Notes: generated by a model from the sequence alone, not told the origin. A stretch of 64,000 bases of DNA from Sinonovacula constricta (GCA_007844125.1 CM017572.1:29252008-29316007); one strand, 5' to 3'. Positions 46,609 to 58,470 are shown, counted from the first letter of the stretch. Numbers and translations: made by a program.

Positions 46609-46939
46609 CAATGTCAAAAGTCACAAATTATCCAGCTAGTGTGGCTCGCTTACTGTTATAATACAAATAAATTCAATTATCAGAAAAGTATTCCAAACGA
46701 ACATATAAACGGTTGCTATGACAACTCGAGGTTGAGTTTTACAAGCGATATTGGTTTTCTGTGGCTGGGAAGGGAGGCTGCGTTTAATGGCAGATTTCAT
46801 TTGTGCCTTGATCACCAGTGTCCCAGGTGTAGGAATAATCCAGTCCTGGCGCGGAGACTTGTCATCGATTGTTGGAGATGTGTTACAGATGTAGTATAAT
46901 GTTCTACAATACGGACTCGTCAGTGATCAAATCAACAAT

Positions 46940-47405
46940 CAAACAAACGGTAAAATAAACAAATCAACTAATTAGCAAAAAAACACTACCAAATTAACTA
47001 TCTAGCAAAAAATAAACAACTCAACTATCTAGCAAAGAAACCCCAAAACATATCAACTATCTAGCAAAAATAAACAAATCAACTATCTAGCATAAAATAA
47101 ACAAATCAACTATAAACAAATCACCTTTATAGCAAAAAATAAACAAATCAACTTTCTAGCAAAATAAACAACTATCTAGCAAAAGCAAATCAACTATCTA
47201 GAAAAAATTAAACAAATCAACTACCTAGCAAAATATTAAACAAATCAAATATCTAGCAAAAGAGATAAACAAATCAACTATCTAGCAAAATATTAAACAA
47301 ATCAACTATCTAACAAACAAGATAAACAAATCAACTACCCATCAAAATATTAAACAAATCAACTATATAGCAAAAAAAGGTAAACAAATCAACTATCTAA
47401 CAAGT
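46940..47405. repeat. 24-32 bp irregular A-rich tandem repeat
   Basis: Around 16 copies of AAACAAATCAACTATCTAGC with a variable A-rich linker (AAAAAT, AAAATATT, AAGAGAT). The variable linker length makes the period irregular. Confidence 0.93.
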
Positions 47406-47721
47406 ACAGTCAGAAAGCGACAATAGGACAAAGAGCCATTCACATTCGTTAAAATTCTTTAAAAGATGCATCCCTAAATAAACAGAAAACAACAACATTC
47501 TTTTGATAACATTCTGAAAGCCAAATGAATACAAAAATATAAACCGAAGCATTCTGTGATAAATTTGCTTGTTCAACCATCAGTCTGCAATCTAATACGG
47601 CGACAAATCCTGGGGTGGCGGAAAGACTTAAAAACGTTTTGAAATTGTTAAACGTTTTAAAATCGTGTTATTGTTTTAAATTAGTATAAATCATCGTGAA
47701 TGTTAAGCGATTCTATCCCAT

Positions 47722-47855
47722 TGCATAAGAGTTACTTCTGGCTATGTGCACAAGAGTTACTTCTGGCTATGTGCACAAGAGTTACTTCTGGCTATGTGCA
47801 CAAGAGTTACTTCTGGCTATGTGCATAAGAGTTACTTCTGGCTATGTGTGACTTC
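47722..47855. repeat. 25-bp minisatellite, five copies
   Basis: CAAGAGTTACTTCTGGCTAT plus GTGCA, nearly identical in every copy, suggesting recent amplification. Confidence 0.97.
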
Positions 47856-47956
47856 TCTCTCATTTGGAACTTTTAGGTTGCCGAGGCTTTTATCTCATTT
47901 ACATACTATACATATGTTGATAGTTTATTATGTTATTTTACTCTATATAAGTTCCT

Positions 47957-48222
47957 TTTATCAGTTTTAACTGCCGATGCAGGTGCTGACCGTAAGTTGT
48001 GTCACTTTGACGGGATATTTTTATCTACACCGTTTGTTTGATGGAAAACCTTCAGGAAGTGCGAGGTTGGAGCGCTCTACAAACCAGGTTTAAGCGCTCC
48101 ATTCGGTCCTTTTGCCGACTGATCGTTCCAATGCGGTAATTGATGGTTTTTACTTTTTGTGTGTTATATCTCGTCTCTGTGTTTTTGTTTCATTTACATT
48201 TACAATGTTTGCCTTTGTCTAG
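47957..48222. repeat. Dispersed repeat, copy 1
   Basis: GATGCAGGTGCTGAC, CACTTTGACGGGATATTTTT, CCTTCAGGAAGTGCGAG and GTTTGCCTTTGTCTA are shared with 56678-56942. The inner part (AGGAAGTGCGAGGTTGGAGC to CCAATGCGGTAA) occurs inverted in each unit of the 15.7-18.7 kb block. Confidence 0.85.
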
Positions 48223-48760
48223 CGGTAGTTCATCGTCAGGCACCCACAACCGATCAATTCCGTTACTCTCCTTTCATCGTAAGTGGAATATTTAGTTCAC
48301 TTTTCTGCCGTTTCTGGTAATGAAATTTCATTGGTCGCTTCATTATCCGATGAAGATTTGAGCCCAATGATAATGCTCCTTATTGTCATTGTTTTGACTG
48401 ACTTGCTGCCATTGTTATACGTCTAGACTCCACGCTCAAGAGTATGTATTTTGCGGTATTATGATTGGCTAATTCTTGTTCTATTCAGTTTGATAAGACG
48501 ACAGAAACTTTACCAATAAACCCACTGTCGATGAATGTTGTAAAATGGATCGGGCGTGGGTATCCGGCGATGGAGGTAGTTTAGATTCAAATTTCGGTGG
48601 TAATTATGATAGGACCTTTTCATATATACCTGTTTATTGTGATTGACTTTAAATCAGTAATTAGAGAACCTCATGTTCAATACAAAACGATCCGCTCTCA
48701 CACGAATGCACAATAAAATTTGAACAATGAACATCTAAATGGGGAGGGGGGGGGGGGAGG

Positions 48761-49390
48761 GGGCGCCCGTGGCCGAGCGGTTAGAGTCGCTGACTTGTAA
48801 CTCCTCAGCCCCTCGCGTGGGTTTGAGTCCTGGTCGGGGCGAGAACTTTCATGTGGGGAAGTTTTCCAGCTGACTGAGGTACGCCAGTGGTTCTACCCAG
48901 GCATATATCTGGGGTCTTACTCCACCAATAATAAGCTGGAAATCGCCAATATGACCTTGATTGTGTCGGTGCGCAATCGGAACTCCTCGGGCAATTCCGT
49001 CCTCGGGACAATCATCCCTTGGATGTATTTGGTGCAATAATACGTACAGAAATCACGATCGTTTGTTCGCCTGAAGTCGGAAGAATATGCTTAAAATTCA
49101 GTTCGCACAAAACATAAACAATGGAGTCGTTTGACAGCTGTGTCTTTGCTGCGCCGGGTAAATTAAACTTGGATGATTTAAATTTGAAGCAGCCACAAAG
49201 TGAAGTTTTACAGGCATCGTACTATAGTGAGCTGTCATCCGAGCTGCCATCTTTGTTTTGACGTCTGTCATAAAAAGAAGCCCCATTTAGGGAAATGGCC
49301 GAGGTAATCCGACTACCTACAAATATCCGAGAGATGATTCGTGAATTATCCGAGGTGTTCCGATTGGCCGGTGCGATGTAACAAAAGACA
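48761..49390 (+). mobile_element. SINE-A copy split by Fam-M
   Basis: Head GGCGCCCGTGGCCGAGCGGT, body CAGTGGTTCTACCCAGGCAT and alternative tail GATTGTGTCGGTGCG. The tail resumes after the inserted MITE as CGGTGCGATGTAACAAAAG. A G run precedes the head. Confidence 0.92.
48974..49366 (+). mobile_element. Fam-M MITE inserted in SINE-A, 9-bp duplication
   Basis: 393 bp with termini CAATCGGAACTCCTCGGG and GAGGTGTTCCGATTG. Flanks GTCGGTGCG (48965-48973) and GCCGGTGCG (49367-49375) differ at one base. The intact SINE at 28848-29080 shows the unoccupied site (GTGTCGGTGCAATGTAAC on its strand). Confidence 0.93.
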
Positions 49391-49854
49391 ACAACAACAG
49401 ATACATGATATACATGTAGTTCTCACAGCTTCACATCTTGGTGTAAATCTATTAAAATGGAATACGATAGGTTTATGTCATCTCATACTATTCATTTGTG
49501 AAGGAAAATTTTTGTTTCTATGGTGACAAGGTCCGTGTAACTATGTTGATATGATAGCGCCGTCAAAAAGTGTAACATTTCAAGAAAAAGGCTTCAACAT
49601 GGCTGAGAATTCAATTAGTCAGTAATTTGCACCTGACACAGTAAAAGCTCAACAACCAACAAGTTGATAAATCAACGGTATGAAATATTCGACTCATATC
49701 CATTCGTCAGAATAGTGTTTATTTGATAACTGTTTAGCATTTGGTTATCAACCTTCATAGAGAAAAATTAGGGATTCATTAACTATATACCGGTGACAAC
49801 TAATTGTTTTTTGTTGTTTTTTGTTTGCTATTGCATTGAGAAAACGCACTTTGG
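49391..49854. other. Spacer, nothing recognised
   Basis: No repeat, gene or RNA seen before the 32-bp array. Confidence 0.35.
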
Positions 49855-51480
49855 AGTTACACACACTTTATGGTAGGACCCTCTAGCGCTTCACGCACTT
49901 TAAAGTTGGATCATATAGCGCGTCACGCATTTTGGGTCGGACCCTATAGCGCGTCACGCACTTTGGGGTCGGACCCTATTGAGCATCTCGCCCTTTGGGG
50001 TCAGTCCCTATAGCGCATCAATCACTTTAGGGTCGGACCCTACAGCGCGTCACACACGCGTCACACACTTGGGGTCGGATCCTATAGCGCGTAACGCACT
50101 TTTGGGTTGGACCCTATAACGCGTCACGCACTAAAAGGTCGGATCCTATTGCGCATCACGCACTTTATTGTTGGACTACATAGCGCCATATAGCGCGTCA
50201 CGCACTTTATGGTTGGACCAATTTTTTGCGCGTCACGCACTAAAAGATTAGACCCTGTAGCGCGTCACACACTTTGGCCCATAGCACGTCACACACTTTG
50301 GGGTCGGACCCTATAGCGCGTCACGCACTTTAATATCGGACCCTTTAACGCGTCACGCACTAAAAGGTTGGACCCTATAGCGCGTCACACACGCGTCACA
50401 CACTTTGGGGTCGGACCCTATAGCGAGTCACACACTTTGGGGTCGAAGCCTACAGCGAGTCACACACTTTGGGGTCGAAGCCTACAAGCGCGTCACACAC
50501 TTTGGGGTCGAAGCCTACAGCGCGTCACACACTTTGGGGTTGAAGCCTACAGCGCGTCACACACTTTGGGGTCGGAGCCTATAGCGCGTCATACACTTTG
50601 GGGTCGGAGCCTATAGCGCGTCATACACTTTGGGGTCGAAGCCTATAGCGCGTCACACACTTTGGGGTCGGAGCCTATAGCGCGTCACACACTTTGGGGT
50701 CGAAGCCTATAGCGCGTCATACACTTTGGGGTCGGAGCCTATAGCGCGTCACACACTTTGGGGTCGGAGCCTATAGCGCGTCATTCACTTTGGGGTCGAA
50801 GCCTATAGCGCGTCATACACTTTGGGGTCGGAGCCTATAGCGCGTCACACACTTTGGGGTCGGAGCCTATAGCGCGTCACACACTTTGGGGTCGAAGCCT
50901 ATAGCGCGTCATACACTTTGGGGTCGGAGCCTATAGCGCGTCACACACTTTGGGGTCGGAGCCTATAGCGCGTCATACACTTTGGGGTCGGAGCCTATAG
51001 CGCGTCATACACTTTGGGGTCGGAGCCTATAGCGCGTCACACACTTTGGGGTCGGAGCCTATAGCGCGTCATACACTTTGGGGTCGGAGCCTATAGCGCG
51101 TCATACACTTTGGGGTCGAAGCCTATAGCGCGTCATACACTTTGGGGTCGGAGCCTATAGCGCGTCACACACTTTGGGGTCGGAGCCTATAGCGCGTCAT
51201 ACACTTTGGGGTCGGAGCCTATAGCGCGTCACACACTTTGGGGTCGAAGCCTACAGCGCGTCACACACTCTTTGGGGTCGGAGCCTATAGCGCGTCATAC
51301 ACTTTGGGGTCGGACCCTATAGCGCGTACCACACCTCGGAGGTCGGCCCCTATAGCGAGTCACACACTTTGGGGTCGAAGCCTACAGCGCGTCACACACT
51401 TTGGGGTCGGACCCTATAGTGCGTCACACATTTTAAGGTCGGACCTTATAGCGCGTCACACACTTTAGGGTTTGAACGTT
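49855..51480. repeat. 32-bp CpG-rich minisatellite
   Basis: About 50 copies of TATAGCGCGTCACACACTTT followed by GGGGTCGGAGCC. The left flank (49855-50400) is diverged, with GGACCC variants, while 50450-51300 is nearly uniform. Each unit keeps GCGCGTCA with three CpG sites despite the AT-rich surroundings. Confidence 0.97.
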
Positions 51481-51534
51481 GAATAAAAAGTTCGTTGCTA
51501 TTTAATATATATATGGACCACAATGTGCGAACAC

Positions 51535-51750
51535 ACCACCGTGCTATGGACCCCAAAGAGTGTTGTACCCAAAAGTGCGTTCGACGCTAAAGTGCGTCTG
51601 ACTTCGAATTGTTCTGGGCTCCAAAGAGCTTTTGACCCAAAAGTGCGTTGGGCCACAATGTGCGTTGGACCCCAACCCCAACCCCAAAGTGCGTTGGGCC
51701 ACAATGTGCGCTGGACCCCAACCCAAAAGTGCATTCGGCCCAATACTGTC
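51535..51750. repeat. Degenerate array of 'AAAGTGCGTT' words
   Basis: GACCCCAAAGAGTG, CCCAAAAGTGCGTT, GGGCCACAATGTGCG alternate at about 16-20 bp spacing. It is a different array beside the 32-bp one, sharing a CAC/GTG-plus-CCCCAAA vocabulary in inverted sense. Confidence 0.8.
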
Positions 51751-52260
51751 TAACTAGTGCATATAAGGTCTTCTCGCCAATGTTTTGAAATACTCATGTA
51801 AAGTTGAATGGCGTGTTCTGCTACGGGATTTTAACTGCATGGCTGACTTTCTTTCCGCATCAAGAAATATGCAGAATTATATTTTTTGTCGCGCTGGAGA
51901 CTGATATTATCTGAATATTTTAGGGTGGCAGCTTTATTTATTGCTGACGTATTATTCTTCCAGGCAACAGGGTTGGGGGTGTTTATTTGCAAAACAATGC
52001 AATGGGATTAAACTAACCCTACATGCCATCGAAAGAGCCGTAGACATTAAATCATAAAAGATGATATCATGCTACTGTCCGCATGTGATCCTTATGGGCA
52101 TATTCGTAAGTAAAAGCTATGTTACCATGGCAACATCCCCCGACATTACTGAGTAATAGTGATGGCGGAGGAAGATAGGCTTATATAGCGTCATCTGAAC
52201 ATCCACTGGATTCCAAGGAATACATGGGCAGATCTAGATGGGTGGGGGGGAGGGTGCGTT
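51751..52260. other. Spacer, nothing recognised
   Basis: No repeat or gene support. Confidence 0.35.
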
Positions 52261-52263
52261 CAC

Positions 52264-52470
52264 TGTGTGTGTGTGTGTGTGTGTGTGTGTTAGTGTGCGT
52301 GCGTGCTAGGATGTGTGTGTGCGTGCCTGCGTGTGTATGTGGGGGTGTATGGGAGTGTGGGTGTACGCGTGTGGGGGTGTGAGTGTGCGAGCGCATGTTG
52401 GTGTGCGTGTGGGTGGGGCTGTGTGCGTGTGGGGGGGGGGGGGTGCGTGCGTGCGTGCGTGTGTGTGCTT
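52264..52470. repeat. (GT)n-derived low complexity
   Basis: Pure GT at 52264-52290, then GTGCGTGC and GTGGGGGTGT variants, a G run at 52431-52443 and a short GTGC run. Confidence 0.97.
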
Positions 52471-52489
52471 CCCCTGTTATTATACAAAA

Positions 52490-53500
52490 CATTCCATTAA
52501 GTTTTAGTTTTTTTACATTTCAGGGTGTGTTACATCTTTATGACACTTGTAGTATTATTGTCACATGTGCGCCCAGTGCTACAGAAAGACGGGTTAGCAC
52601 GTATTTGCGCCTAAATACCTTCTAAAAATCGCATTGATAGCAAACTTGTGTAAAAAAGCACGTTGGGCATCTTAATGTTGGCATACTTATTAAATAATTA
52701 AGGTCCGCGATTCCGCGTGATATACGTTTAGCAAAGTGAAACAAAAATCAGAGTACGACAGACCTATTGATAGTTTTATCCTAAAAGGCGTGCAATTGGT
52801 GGCAGTTTTCAACTCGTGAATTCCCTTAAATATAACCCGGAAGAGACCTAAACAGATCGTTCCGAAGCAAATTGTACATTAATAGAAAAGTAGCACTTCG
52901 TTTAGACTGAAGTTGTTCGTCAGTGGTATTGTAAGGATTTTAGAGGCTTCTGAAATGCAGGTAATGGCTCTAGTTGGCTGCTACATTTATACAGTTTACT
53001 AGAGAAGCATGCCCCCCTCCCCCTCCCCCACCCCAGTAGCACGGCTAGCTCCTCTGATGCTCTCTCATTTAGCACCCCCCCCACCACCCCACCCCTCATG
53101 TGGAAAGATTCCTGGATCCGCCCTTGGAAAAGTGAGATCGACATTTATAGAAATAATGAGGGTTCCGGGATTCCAGGCCCTGTCCAGTCTATACAAATAC
53201 ATTGCGGAGTTATTTATCACCATGATTCTTAGACAAACGGTAGCCATGTCTTTACCGGCATGCTAACATACAAGGGAAATGGTTATTTAGATATACTAAC
53301 CTGCGAAACATAACAAACTATACAACTAGAAATCGCGAAATGTGTCAATATATGTTTACTAGGACGAATTGCTAAGCCTTAGACTTACAGTGTAGATCCA
53401 GATCAGCCAGTTCCCACTGCAAGCTTTCTGATCAAGATCTTTTGTCTGCTGCTAACTCTCTAACAATATTCTACTGAGCCTCTTGCAATACTATCTAGTA
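52490..53500. other. Spacer with a hAT-like fragment
   Basis: A C-run segment at 53009-53095 followed by GATTCCTGGATCCGCCCTTG (53108-53127) resembles the C-rich half and terminus of the hAT-like element. The rest is unrecognised. Confidence 0.5.
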
Positions 53501-53504
53501 CTGA

Positions 53505-53765
53505 GGCCCCTGGTTCGATCCTGGGCCGCGACATACCAAAGTCGTTAATAATGGTAGTGGTAAAAGTCCTTTGCTAACGCTCAAGCAAATATAAGGGTAG
53601 TTCCACGACTGGTAGGCCCGATGTCAGGATAATGTGACTGGGTGTGGTAACATGTCAGGTGTTCACGGCATGCTGTACACAGTGAAGGCAGCACTATATC
53701 TGCTTCAAATGGACCCCGTCTGCAGATAACTTGAAAACTGTTGGCGGGATGATAAAGAAACAAAC
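53505..53765 (+). mobile_element. SINE-B copy, promoter A box missing
   Basis: Starts near the B box (TGGTTCGATCCTGGGCC), continues with ACCAAAGTCGTTAATAATGG, AGGGTAGTTCCACGACTGG and CTATATCTGCTTCAAATGG to GATAAAGAAACAAACAAACA. The 5' head is replaced by unrelated sequence. Confidence 0.9.
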
Positions 53766-54035
53766 AAACACTAGACATCATTGCATTCAGATACAGCAGA
53801 TGACAAATAATAAGTACGTACGGAAAATTACCGCGGATTAATAATAACAGGGGTATTGATTAACATGTATTACTTTAAATATCTAGGTCATATAATGGGG
53901 GATTTATAGACGTGTTTGGTTAAAGCGGCTTTGTCACATTTTGCGTACCTATGCCACACACAGAATCACAAAATCCGTAGTGCATATCAATTGAAATTCA
54001 ATTATTGCGAAAATATCGAGACAATTAGTGTATGA

Positions 54036-54513
54036 TTGACGACTAACGCATACGCCATTCCCGAAACTAGGTTACGTTCCTTGTATTTATATCGAATCTC
54101 CACTTCCGGTGACGTCACTTGCAGCATAAATCGGAACACCTCGGATAATTCACGAATCATCTCTCGGATGTATGTAGGTAATCGGATCACATCGGCCATT
54201 TCCCTAAATGGGACTACTTTTGTGACAGACGTCAAAAGAAAAATGGCTGCTCGGGTGACAGCTCACTACAGTACGACGCCTGTAAAACTTTTATTTGTGG
54301 CGGCTTCAAATTAAATCAATTTTAATTTACCCAGAGAAGCAGACACGCAGGTGTCAAACGATGCCAATGTTTATGTTTTGTGCGAACTACATTTTAGGGA
54401 TATTCTTCCGACTTCCGGCGAACAAAACGATCGATTTGAGCAAGTATCATTGCACCAGATACATTCGAGGGATAATTGTCTAGAGGACGGAATTACTCGA
54501 GGAGTTTCGATTG
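54036..54513 (-). mobile_element. Fam-M MITE, long subfamily
   Basis: Contains GCCATTCCCGAAACTAGGTT and CTTCCGGTGACGTCACTTG before the inner terminus AATCGGAACACCTCGGAT, as in 43380-43878. Ends GGAGTTTCGATTG. The outermost left terminus is degraded. Confidence 0.85.
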
Positions 54514-54855
54514 CTCTCGGATGTATGTAGGTAGTCGATTTACCTCGGCCATTTCCCTAAATGGGACTAGTTTTGTGACACACGTCAAAACAAAGATGGA
54601 AGCTCGATTGACAACTCACTACAGTACGATGCCTGTAAAGCTTCAAATTTAAATCATCCAAGTTTAATTTACCGAGCGCAGCAGACAAACAGTTGTCAAA
54701 CGATGCCATTGTTTATGTTTTGTGGGAACTACATTTTAGACCCATTTTCGTCCGACTTCCGGCGAACAAAACGATCGTGATTTCTGTATCATTGCACCAG
54801 TTACATCCGAGGGATGATTGTCCCGAGGAGGGAATTACCCGAGGAGTTCCGATTG
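54514..54855 (-). mobile_element. Fam-M MITE directly abutting the previous copy
   Basis: Starts abruptly at CTCTCGGATGTATGTAGGTA (about 30 bp of terminus lost) and runs to GAGGAGTTCCGATTG at 54855. Direct tandem arrangement suggests unequal exchange or truncation by the neighbour. Confidence 0.85.
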
Positions 54856-54989
54856 TTGCCGCTTACCAAACATAATCTTGCTCCGTTTGTAGATTTAAAT
54901 CTAACAATCCGATAACATTGATGCGAAGCATCAAGGTCGCCGTTGAGCAGCTGTTTAACAATTGTACAATTTGCCCAATCGGAGAAATG

Positions 54990-55078
54990 AATGAATATAA
55001 ATAAATGGGTGAATGAATGAACGGATGAATGAATGAATGACTGTATGAATGAATGAATGAATAAATAAATAAATAAAT
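54990..55078. repeat. (GAAT)n/(AAAT)n microsatellite
   Basis: Imperfect ATGA and AATGA units followed by AAATAAATAAATAAAT. Confidence 0.93.
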
Positions 55079-55310
55079 CCCTATATGAGTTCCTATTGTC
55101 GTCTTTTTCTCAAGATTTTTGTGATTTGAACATTTTCTGAATCGGTTAATTTGCAAAACAAAATTTTTTTTAATGAAGCATAATTATTTACTTGTCTAAA
55201 ACCATAGTTACCGATACTTTTATCCGAACAAGTGACCGCATATTGCACGGGTATTCACAGGTATCTAAAATAACTTATGATCTAAAACTTATTCTGGTAA
55301 AAACTTTTGA

Positions 55311-56529
55311 TTAAAGGTGATATCCGACAGTTTCCAAACAGCAAAACATGTAACAATGTCTTACCCTTTCTTTGGGAATTTGAGCATTTTTTTTTTCGAT
55401 ACACCCGTATTTAAGTCTATGTAAAAAATGGAAAATATATCTATTGTTGATAAGACAAATCGTGGAATAAATAAATAAATAAAATAATAAATAAATAATA
55501 AATAAATAAATAAATAAAATGCATAAATCAAAACTAGTTATAATGACTCCAGTAACTTTTCATTGACTGCTGAGGGCTCAGCGTTTAAACTGTTGTTGTT
55601 GTTGTTGTTTTTGAGGAGTTGCTACTAAATGTTCTTTCTTTCCAACTCTATAAATAATCACGACGCAATACTTACTATTGGTTTGGACAATTAGAGCATA
55701 ATTTCTGAATAAACTCATACTTTAGTACAAGTAAAGATGGTTTTGAACACTGCCTACATTGTTAAAAGTAAAGATCGCGATTAAACACCCTCAAAGTTCA
55801 ATCATTCCAAATCTCTATATAAGCGTTATAGTGATCTCTGCTAAAAATAGATATAGACGTCAGAGCAGATTACCCGGATAATAATATAATGTTTTTATAA
55901 CAGTAACTGGTCACGTGATTTTAGAGGTCACTGGCGTAGCTTCCTTTAGGCACTGTAGGCTTTGGCCTACACATTTTTTTTCAAAAATCAAAATTTTAAA
56001 AATATTAGAAATGGAAAACGGGAGATCCTTTAATCACGCAATCTATCTAATTCTATAGGTACATAGATTTATTGATTGTTACTGAAAAGCGTTGCAAAAG
56101 CATAGAGCGGTTAACATTTTAAATATAAACATTAAACATTGCCGAGTACGTTTCTTCTTAAACAGATATCAGTTCGCCTGAATTTTATGCGAGCATTCCC
56201 CCGGACCTACCCCGCCACCGGATCCGCATGGGGTTAATCTGCCCTGTTAAACCAGGAACCGCCCCAAAATACACTAGATGGGTATGCCTACACGTTCTGT
56301 TCAACTAAGCTTACGACCCTGGAAGTTTAAAAAAAAAGCTTACTGTGCAGTGTGGCTCAGATAGGAAAAAAACACGATTGTAATGACATGTGGAGTGTTA
56401 TGTTGCACTATTCATATAAATGGAGGGCACCAATAAATAGTATATTATGTGATCTTTTCATGTAAAAATAAATTGTTAGGTTGTTTAAGCAACAAAGTTT
56501 TGGTTCAAAGTGTCGGATACTATATTTAA
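55311..56529 (-). mobile_element. Fam-T MITE enlarged by a microsatellite and an inserted segment
   Basis: TTAAAGGTGATATCCGACAG at the left and CAAAGTGTCGGATACTATAT plus TTAA at the right; core AAATAGATATAGACGTCAG. An (AAAT)n expansion lies at 55463-55520. About 390 bp of unrelated sequence (roughly 55929-56325, starting CACTGGCGTAGCTTCC and ending AAGCTTACGACCCTGG) interrupts the copy between GGTCACGTGATTTT and AAGTTTAAAA; its ends are partly inverted, as expected for a DNA transposon remnant. Confidence 0.85.
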
Positions 56530-56677
56530 AACGTCGCGGTGTTCTGGATGTGAAGTTCCAGCTTTCTGATCGCAAGGCATGGACAATTATAAATCTACAG
56601 ATGTCTAGCAGCACGACTGTGTAGTCAGGATATGTTTTGTCTGCAGATCTTGTGGTACTCGATAAGTTCATTGTATC
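56530..56677. other. Short spacer
   Basis: Nothing recognised. Confidence 0.3.
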
Positions 56678-56942
56678 TGTTTTAACTTCCGATGCAGGTG
56701 CTGACTTTAAATTGTTTCACTTTGACGGGATATTTTAATTTACACTGTTTGTTTGATAGGAAAACCTTCAGGAAGTGCGAGATTGGAGCGCTTCACAAAC
56801 CAGATTTAAGCACCCCTGTCGGTCCTTTTGCCGATTTGACCGTTCCAGGGCGGTAACTGATGGTTTTTCGTTTTTTGTGTTATTTCTCGTTTCTGTTTTT
56901 TTTTTCACATTTACATTTACCCTGTTTGCCTTTGTCTATAGG
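56678..56942. repeat. Dispersed repeat, copy 2
   Basis: Collinear with 47957-48222 from GATGCAGGTGCTGAC to TGTTTGCCTTTGTCTA, moderately diverged. Confidence 0.85.
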
Positions 56943-57129
56943 CTGATTAGTTTCAAATATCTGTGGAAATTTTATAAGGACCCTTTCTAATTTACCTATT
57001 CGTACATCTAGTTAACTATATAAATTAGTTTATACTATAAAGAAACAGTAATGCCTTTGTCGTTTTTTGCTATATAATTTCTGTTTAGTCGAACGAATTT
57101 GGTTAATGTATTTGTTTATCAAACGTTCG

Positions 57130-57212
57130 AATGCTAAAAATAAATTCGAACGTTCGGTATCTATCCGAATTTTCGAACGATCGGTGTCTATCCGAATGTT
57201 CGAACGTTCGCT
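57130..57212. repeat. Short tandem GAACGTTCG palindromic repeats
   Basis: TTCGAACGTTCGGTATCTAT then TTTTCGAACGATCGGTGTCT then ATGTTCGAACGTTCG: three units of about 30 bp, each centred on a TTCGAA/GAACGTTC palindrome. Confidence 0.75.
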
Positions 57213-57324
57213 TACATCCCTAGTTTATAGCACGGAAACGTATTGTTAAATGAAGCAGTTTACATTAAAGCACACACACCAACATTATTATATTAAGGGG
57301 TGGTACTTTTACAAAGGTGAGTTT

Positions 57325-57645
57325 AACAGGGATTTATCCAGTGGTGGTCGGGGGGGGGGGGGGGGGGCGAGGGTGCAGCCCCCACCCCCACACACCAGGT
57401 AAAAGAGTAGATTTGAGAAAACACATTGATGTAAGCTTAAAAATACTAAGCTTTAAAAGTAAGTTTTGTCTGTTGACTGCTTAGGTCGAAGATAAGATCC
57501 CGTTATGTGTATAAATCTAGTATTCACTGCGATAAAGTTGAATGGATATTGATTTCATACCTCAATCCACCACCTCCCCCGCCCCTACCACCCCACACCC
57601 CCATCCCCCACACACACTAAAATTTTCGGGATTCGTCCCTGATGT
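57325..57645. mobile_element. hAT-like non-autonomous element copy
   Basis: Starts ACAGGGATTTATCCAG and ends TTCGGGATTCGTCCCTG, with G run then C run, CCAGGTAAAAGAGTAGATTT, TTTTGTCTGTTGACTGCTTA and GATAAAGTTGAATGGATATT in the same order as 5650-5945 (inverse ends) and 11219-11592. Confidence 0.7.
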
Positions 57646-57957
57646 AAAACATTTAATGACTCTCAGCACCAGATAATTGAGTCAGCTAAAGAAGTTTTTT
57701 TTACGATCACTTGATAAAAAGTATGTCTGGATATGATCATATTGACAGAGGCGATGAGCAATCGTACACGAAAATCTACAAACTTCGATCTTACATTTCT
57801 TATAATTTCACAATGTTGCATTAAAAAGCCAGACGACTGTCCATATCTTCGTATTTCATGTATGCTTACAACGGCTTGATTCTTACATTGTCTAGACGCA
57901 CAGCCGTTTAGTTCTATTTATTTATAACTTAAAATTAGTTGCAGCTGTGTCAAGTCA

Positions 57958-58470
57958 TTCCTTACAGGTACAAAGCTCTAAGTTGCTGCCCATTTATATT
58001 TCGAAACGAATGTTTGCTGCAGAACGTCATTCCTTAGAGGAACAAAGCCCTAAGTTGCTGCCCATTTATATTTCGAAACGAATGTTTACTGCAGAACGTC
58101 ATTCCTTAGAGGTACAAAGCTCTAAGTTGCTGCCCATTTATATTTCGAAACGAATGTTTGCTGCAGAACGTCATTCCTTAGAGGAACAAAGCCCTAAGTT
58201 GCTGCCCATTTATATTTCGAAACGAATGTTTACTGCAGAACGTCATTCCTTAGAGGTACAAAGCTCTAAGTTGCTGCCCATTTATATTTTTAAAGGAATG
58301 TTTGCTGCAGAACGTCATTCCTTAGAGGAACAAAGCCTAACATTGTTGTCCATTTATATTTTTAAAGAAATGTTTTGCTGCAGAACGTCATTCCTTAGAG
58401 GAACAAAGCCCCGCATTGTTGTCCATTTATATTTCGAAAAGAATAGTTCTTGCTGCAAGAAGTCTTTCCT
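57958..58470. repeat. 72-bp tandem repeat with a 144-bp higher-order unit
   Basis: Units contain CTAAGTTGCTGCCCATTTAT, ATTTCGAAACGAATGTTT and GCTGCAGAACGTCATTCC. Two unit types (GGTACAAAGCTCT...TTTGCTG and GGAACAAAGCCCT...TTTACTG) alternate strictly in the first four units and drift afterwards. The 214-codon open frame across them is a by-product of the 24-codon period. Confidence 0.93.

Noticed and set aside
46597..46899. 100-codon open frame with Cys/His-containing C-terminus
   Set aside because: The start lies within the end of the 46367 MITE and the Cys/His spacing fits no zinc-binding pattern I know.
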